Shown: positions 58,832 through 64,000 of the stretch, piece after piece | How the letters are laid out: the number at the start of each line of letters is the position of its first letter | Position numbering within the stretch: position 1 is the first letter of the stretch | Program-made: the position numbers and the translations under genes | NCBI RefSeq assembly: GCF_954871325.1 | Contig: NC_088775.1 | Location: 49,949,561-50,013,560 of the forward strand | Origin: Gordionus sp. m RMFG-2023 | Taxonomy: Eukaryota; Nematomorpha; Gordioida; Chordodea; Parachordodidae | Direction: 5' to 3' | DNA length: 64,000 nt | Notes under the pieces: generated by a model | The model's database searches: none | Seen by the model: only the letters and a program-made list of their open reading frames with translations | What the model was told of the DNA's origin: nothing

Positions 58832-60708
58832 TCACTCTCTTGTCTCTTTATTTTTTGGATAAGGCAAGGGTATTGATAAATTGCTAGATGGACCAGGAAT
58901 ATTATCTAAATGAGCATAAGAGGTAGTAGATGGAGTATCATTACATATATCTAAGGGTCTATTAATATTTAGAATATCTTTTAATACCAAAGATACCGAG
59001 CTTGAATCTAATACTGGGCTTATAGGTAGTTCAGATATAGAATTCCTATAAACTGAGGCAATATAATCTTCTTTCTTGAATATATCTGGATTCAGTGGAT
59101 ATATTCCACATGCTTTAAACCCATTAGCTATATTTAGAGGTGATGCTGCTAAAGGCAGGACATCCTTAATAACAGATGAAATATCATAAATGGTAAATAA
59201 TTTTCCTGGATGACTAAGCATCCAGGAATGAAGTGCATTATTGTAATATTTTTTGAGAGGCCCAAAAGCAGACCTATCAAGAGGCTATAATTTATGGGTG
59301 CAGTGGGGTGGCAAAGATAATAGAATTATTCCCGTATCTATACAAAATTTGACAGCTGAATAGAAGTGATATATGATTGTCAAGGATTAATAACACTTCA
59401 TTGGAGTACACCGAGTGTGTTTAGAAAAATGTTTCAAAAAATAATAAAATCCTCCTATTGCATCAGAGCCAGATGGACCATCTCTAACAAAATAATCATA
59501 ATATTTTTTCCTGGGAAAAAGAAACATTGGAGGAATTGCATGGCCAATTGCATTTACTGCTAGAGCTAATGTTATTAAGGTACCCCTTTCTGCAGAAGTC
59601 ATAGATCCTACCTGTTTTTTCCTCTTTTGTGCAATTATCTTGGATGGGGTTTGAACTGTGGTAAGTCCAGTTTCATCCATGTTGTAAATTGCCATACATT
59701 CTAATTTATGTTCATCTAATATTCCTAAATATTAAATGTAAAACATTTACTTAAAATCATTTAATAAACTTTTATATAAATCAAAAAAGTATAGAACATC
59801 TTCTTCATTAAATCCAGTTGCCCTAGCCATACTTGTAGCTTCAGGGGACCTTAAGGAGAGAGTAGAAAAGTACCAGTCATGCCCGGCCATTAAATTTTCC
59901 TTCCAAGATTTTGGAAATATTTTCTTCATATTTACTGCCATTTGGTGGATAATATTTTTATCTGAAAAACAATATAAAATAATGAAGAATAAATTTATAC
60001 CTTTTTAATTGAAAGGCCATAAAAAATTTGGCTAGCTTGGATCAAATATTTAGTTATATTTTCCTCTTCTTCTTCTGTGAATATCTTATGTTTCTTATTT
60101 TGTCTTACACTAGAAAGTGTGCCACTTTTCTGATATCTCTTCTAATATCTCATAAAGTTTGTTGGTATACCTAAAATAAAAATTTTAAATAAAATATATA
60201 ATTATTTAATTATAAATTTAAAATTTTGGAACATAAAATTTAGAAAATCTCTTTACCATTACCATTTAGATTTTTATTTGCATTGCAAAATCTCTATTAT
60301 TAAATTTTGCTAAAATTATATTTTATTGTTTAAGAATTACATAAAATTAATACAATAATACTATACTTCATCATAATTTTAATCAATCTGAAATATAAGA
60401 TCATTTTACAATTTACATTTAATAAAAATATTTACATAATTTCTATTATTAAATTTTGCTAAAAATTGATTTTATTGTTTAAAAATTACATAAAATTATT
60501 GTGATTATAACTTAAAAATAAGACATATAATGTAGATAAATTTACCTGTAAGTTGGCTAGTGATCCTTGTTGATTTACAATTTTCATATACCTCAATAGC
60601 CTAATTACATTATAATATTAATTCATCAAACTTATATACTTCTAAATAATTATCAATATTAAATGATAGACCCTTATTAATTTTTTTGGATTTGTATTTT
60701 GGCACCAT
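58832..60708 (-). pseudogene. pogo-type DDE transposase gene, decayed
   Basis: From the right: the N-terminal Psq-like exon begins at 60708 (MVPKYKSKKINKG) and is broken further on, with a donor-like GTAAAT after TSQLTG. 59941-59747 reads MAVNMKKIFPKSWKENLMAG then FSTLSLRSPEATSMARATGF. 59695-59387 reads YNMDETGLTTVQTPSKI (first catalytic Asp), then SAERGTLITL and PPMFLFPRK. One frame over is LLILDNH (second catalytic Asp), then the PPHCTHKL-like and PLDRSAFGPLKKYYN blocks at about 59300-59245. 59221-58832 reads SWMLSHPGKLFTIYDI, FKACGIYPLNPDIF and a Pro/Ser-rich tail. Introns are probable between the first blocks. At least one frameshift lies between the two Asp motifs, near 59390, so this copy should not make an active enzyme. 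Confidence 0.85.
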
Positions 60709-61444
60709 ATCGAATAATGTAATAATTACTAAAAAAAATCATTCAAATAGATTGACATGAATGGTTTAGCAAGCCCCGAATTTACTAATCATGATTGAAA
60801 TATTATATAGACATAATAGATATTCATAAAACTTTCCCAAATTATAGAAAAGTTGCCATAAAATGTAATATACATATAAATGATTAAATATTTTAATGAA
60901 AATTAAAATTCTGTCATGTAAAAATCTTTTGAAAATTTTATCAAAATTTTATTTCTTAAAAAAAATTTTAATAATTAATTATTTCAAAAGATTTTTTGTC
61001 TATAGATGTAAACTATTAAAAACTATATATGGAACAAAATTTTAACCTTGGTGTATTTAATTTTAAAATGAGATTAAATGGTTTCCAAGCCCCGGGGTTT
61101 ACCTAACCCCAGTCTCCCCTATCTATTAAAACCAATAATAACTTTTATTTAGAAAAGATAATTTTTTCATAAAATATATATAAATTATTATATTTGTATA
61201 TAAAGATAAATAGGATATTTATCTAAATCTTAATAATATGTTAAAAAAACATAAACCATTTAATAAAATATAATTTCGAAAATAATATAAATATAATTAG
61301 TAAACGATTACGAATTAGAAAAAAATCATAATAACAAGACAATATTGAAAATAAATAATAAATAGTAAAATACAAAATAAATAATTGTAAAATACAAAAT
61401 AAATAATTGTAAAATACAAAATAAATAAAAGCACAACCAGCATG

Positions 61445-64000
61445 TTTATTCAAAACACTCTCCCCCTAATCGGAGGGATTGAATGATAAAACAAACATAA
61501 TTAGCCTTAAGAATGGCTATTGCGATCCTCTGCTTTAAGTAAAATCCTTTGCAAGGCTCCCCAGAATTTTTCCTGATTAGGCGGCCAACGTCTTTAAAAA
61601 ACTTTTTAGCCAAATCACCATATGTTGTTAAAGTGGTGCAAATGATTGGTAATGTAATTAGAAGAATAAGCGCTGTATTTGGAGATCTTAAAATTTTGAG
61701 ATCTGTTCAGAGCATCCTTGTTAAAATTGGAAGGGGAGTTCGTGTCCAGACAAGAGAAATCCCATATTAGAAACTTTCCTTGAGACCATGGGATACGTGT
61801 GACCCCAACAGGACGCCTACTATCGGAAAATAAGCCAGAAGGCTCCATTGAGGTAGGAAAACCAGCTGACCTAAGTGTTAGAGATATGGTATGATTGCAC
61901 CTCGAGTGTCGGGTTTGCCGACCTATATTACGATTGCAATGTAAAGGATGCTGTGCCATATTGTCATCATCAGTATGACATTGCTGCATTTATATAGTAA
62001 TGAGAAAGGAATGTTGAGCCTGTTACATAGCTGAGCTTGTGGTTGTCCAATTCAAGTTTAAGTACTTGATGGAATAACATCTAAAAATTCATATCCCCGA
62101 TCCTTGATAAGTTCAATGAATGTTGATCTAGCCAAAAGTGGAAGATTCGAAATAAGGTAATTAACGGAATTTTTCACAAATGGCAGATTCCAATCCTTCT
62201 GTTTTACAGAAATCAGAAATAGGGTTGTGACTTGTGACGGATTTTGCCCACTCCATCCTAGCTGTATTCAAAAAAGTATCATGGACTAAAATATGTTGGT
62301 CAATTAATCTACGTGCCTGAATGTGGCTAGCAATGAACACACATATTGAAATTGACAGTGGGGATCTTATACCAAGACCACCATGTTTGGAAGGAAGTGT
62401 GGCTTGATGCCAGGCTATCTATAAATTTGATGTTTAAGCAGTCACCAAGAATGACTCTTATTCTGGTTTCAAATCTTACTAGATGCACCCTCTTAAAAAT
62501 AATGGGCTCGATCGTAGTGAGTAAAGATTTTAGAGATGTTGAAAAAAATCCTAATTTAAAAAAGGCTTTGTGAGACGATAGGGAAGAACGCGTTTTAAAT
62601 TTTCAAAAATATCGTCCATATCGCTAAAAAAGAATTTACTGACTCCTAACAGATGGAAGAGCCCAAATGCGATAAATTTCTCAAGGGGATATACTTAAAA
62701 CTAAAAACGTTTAATGGAATTGTATTGATTTCACAATATTCGGTTTGATTAATTACAAGTCCAAGACTGTCAGTGGAAGCCTTAATAATATTAACACTAG
62801 AGATCTGCAAAGTTAGGCCCGGCCCGTACCCGGCTCGAACGAGCTTCGGGCCAGGCTCGGGCGGGCTTCGGGCCAGGCTCGGGCCTAATTTTATTTAAAA
62901 TAATCGGGTTCGGGCCAGGCCGGGCCTAATATTTTTTTAAAAAAATCGGGCCGGGTCGGACCTTGGAAATTTTTTTAAATATATTTAAATTTATCAATTT
63001 TATATTAAATTTTTTATGTAAAATAAAAATATTAAATTTTATTTATTGAAACTAAAGTTTTTATTTTGAGTAATTATAAAAATTAATTTCTATATTTAAA
63101 TAAATTCGGGCCGGGCCGAGCCGATAAATTTTTTTTAAAAAAATTTCGGGTCCGGGCAGGCAAAACTGAAAAATCAGGCCCAATGCAGATCACTAATTAA
63201 CACCCTTTTCTACCTCAGCAGAATCGCCAGATGACTTCATCATCAATGTACCATAAATGTAGGGGCAGCGAGCATTCATTTTTTATTTTAGTTATCAAAT
63301 CATGGATTCCACAAAATAAAATGGAGACCAGGAGGTCATCTTGTTGAATACCTTCAGAAGAGGATAAGACATAATGGCCAAAAACCAAATGAGATGAAAG
63401 GATAGTTTGTTAAAACTGAGAAATGTTTTAAGAATTTTGACATGATTACTTTTCTGTGAATGCTATTGTAAGCATTTCTAGTCGATTTTATTGAGTGATT
63501 GTAGCATTTTGAACATAAATACGAGTTATATGTGCAGCCGCTTCACATCCTGAGCTCGTTTCGACACCTAATCGATGTGGAAGAAGTATGATAGAAACTG
63601 CAGAAATCTGCTAGCTATAATTGGAACATAATCTCTTATATAAAGCACCAACCGCAATAAGCCTGATATCACCATTCTTTTTTCTCAGGGCAATAAATTT
63701 GGCTCCAAAAAAATGGCCCATGCGAAATCTGGGACATCACCAGTGATGACCTTGTTGCAAAGTTGAATATGTCCAATAAACAGGTTTGACTGTTGAGGAT
63801 AGGAGTGGTTAAATCTTGAAGAAATAAAGTTTTGATACCTTCAAATCCAGGGGCCGCATCCTATTGAAAAGATATAATTGATTTAAATACTTCTTCAAAA
63901 GTAAAAATTGGAGAAGGGTTCTTAGTTTCAAAAATCAATATAGCTTTCGATGTTTGGGAATGCTTCTAGCAGTTTTTGGTATGATACAACGTCCATTGAA
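61445..64000 (-). pseudogene. RLE-type LINE, second copy, decayed and cut by window edge
   Basis: On the - strand from right to left: RT motif B SSSEGIQQDDLLVSILF, then motif C WYIDD (about 63390-63210); a nested MITE (62798-63195); the zinc knuckle with CHTDDDNMAQHPLHC (about 61980); endonuclease core RRPVGVTRIPWSQGKFLIWD (about 61820-61760); and the C-terminal block KKFFKDVGRLIRK followed by GFYLKQRIAIAIL, stop near 61445. Several frameshifts. This copy keeps the C-terminal block missing from the copy at 25436-28061. After the stop come three copies of a 22-base AT unit (about 61360-61432). The 5' part lies beyond 64000. Confidence 0.8.
62798..63195. mobile_element. hAT MITE with exact 8-bp target duplication, nested in LINE
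   Basis: Ends TAGAGATCTGCA and, complemented, TAGTGATCTGCA (one difference). Flanks are ATTAACAC at 62790-62797 and 63196-63203, a perfect 8-bp duplication. The arms hold repeated CGGGCC and CGGCCC words; the middle has AAATTTATCAATTTTAT. It splits the LINE's reverse transcriptase after motif C. Incomplete relatives are at 32191 and 38453. Confidence 0.93.

Larger units (their letters stand above)
55675..61119 (-). mobile_element. pogo/Tigger-like transposon with very long inverted arms
   Basis: Ends GGGGAGACTGGGG on both sides, flanked by TA (55673-55674 and 61120-61121), as for Tc1/mariner-pogo elements. The inverted match goes far beyond the termini, to about 56577 on the left and 60245 on the right, roughly 880 bases. 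It includes the first exon of the transposase gene, which is therefore present in both arms (ATGGTGCCAAAATAC at about 55969 in + orientation and at 60708 on the - strand). Between the arms are a MITE end (56578), a 119-bp satellite (57130-58075) and the transposase gene on the - strand. AT-rich filler makes up the rest. Confidence 0.85.

Noticed and set aside
61615-61770. + strand open frame opposite the LINE C-terminal region
   Set aside because: The - strand carries the zinc knuckle and endonuclease motifs; the + frame is a shadow.

Overview
The window is very AT-rich, intron-bearing eukaryotic DNA, most likely from an invertebrate animal with a small-gene, repeat-swollen genome. I cannot name the species. 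Two host genes are recognised with confidence. On the + strand (3910-19830) lie 12 exons of a dipeptidyl-peptidase IV family serine peptidase (prolyl oligopeptidase clan). Every splice phase fits and the Ser/Asp/His triad is kept. On the - strand (53254-47005) lie the last 7 exons of a DDX52/Rok1-type DEAD-box RNA helicase, also fully in frame. Both genes continue outside the window or beyond recognisable exons at their 5' ends. A third candidate is a phase-compatible exon pair at 34607-34870 that ends in a stop codon and that I cannot name.

Most of the rest is transposable elements, many nested. From left to right: the 3' end of an RLE-type LINE (1-257); a decayed MULE (660-1960); a 15-bp satellite (2480-3375); the peptidase gene, whose introns hold a broken Ty3/gypsy copy, an RTE-type LINE with a tRNA-like head, an RLE-LINE fragment, and two palindromic elements; a hAT-type non-autonomous element (20645-21405); a long-inverted-repeat element (23657-30548) between ~80-100 bp direct repeats, with a nearly whole RLE LINE (about 24056-28228) inserted in its left arm; then a 30.8-46.9 kb zone crowded with hAT fragments, hAT MITEs and duplicated repeats. 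The helicase gene follows, with a decayed hAT (50109-51974) in one intron. Last come a 5.4-kb pogo/Tigger element (55675-61119) with very long inverted arms and an internal 119-bp satellite, and a second, decayed RLE-LINE copy on the - strand that runs off the right edge.

The strongest sequence evidence for transposition is a set of exact or near-exact 8-bp target duplications around five hAT-type insertions (20637, 36221, 42997, 50101, 62790), with a sixth weaker case at 48217. Two of these also have a paralogous empty site elsewhere in this window (33952-33959 and 31331-31338). No rRNA gene, CRISPR array or bacterial-type operon is present.
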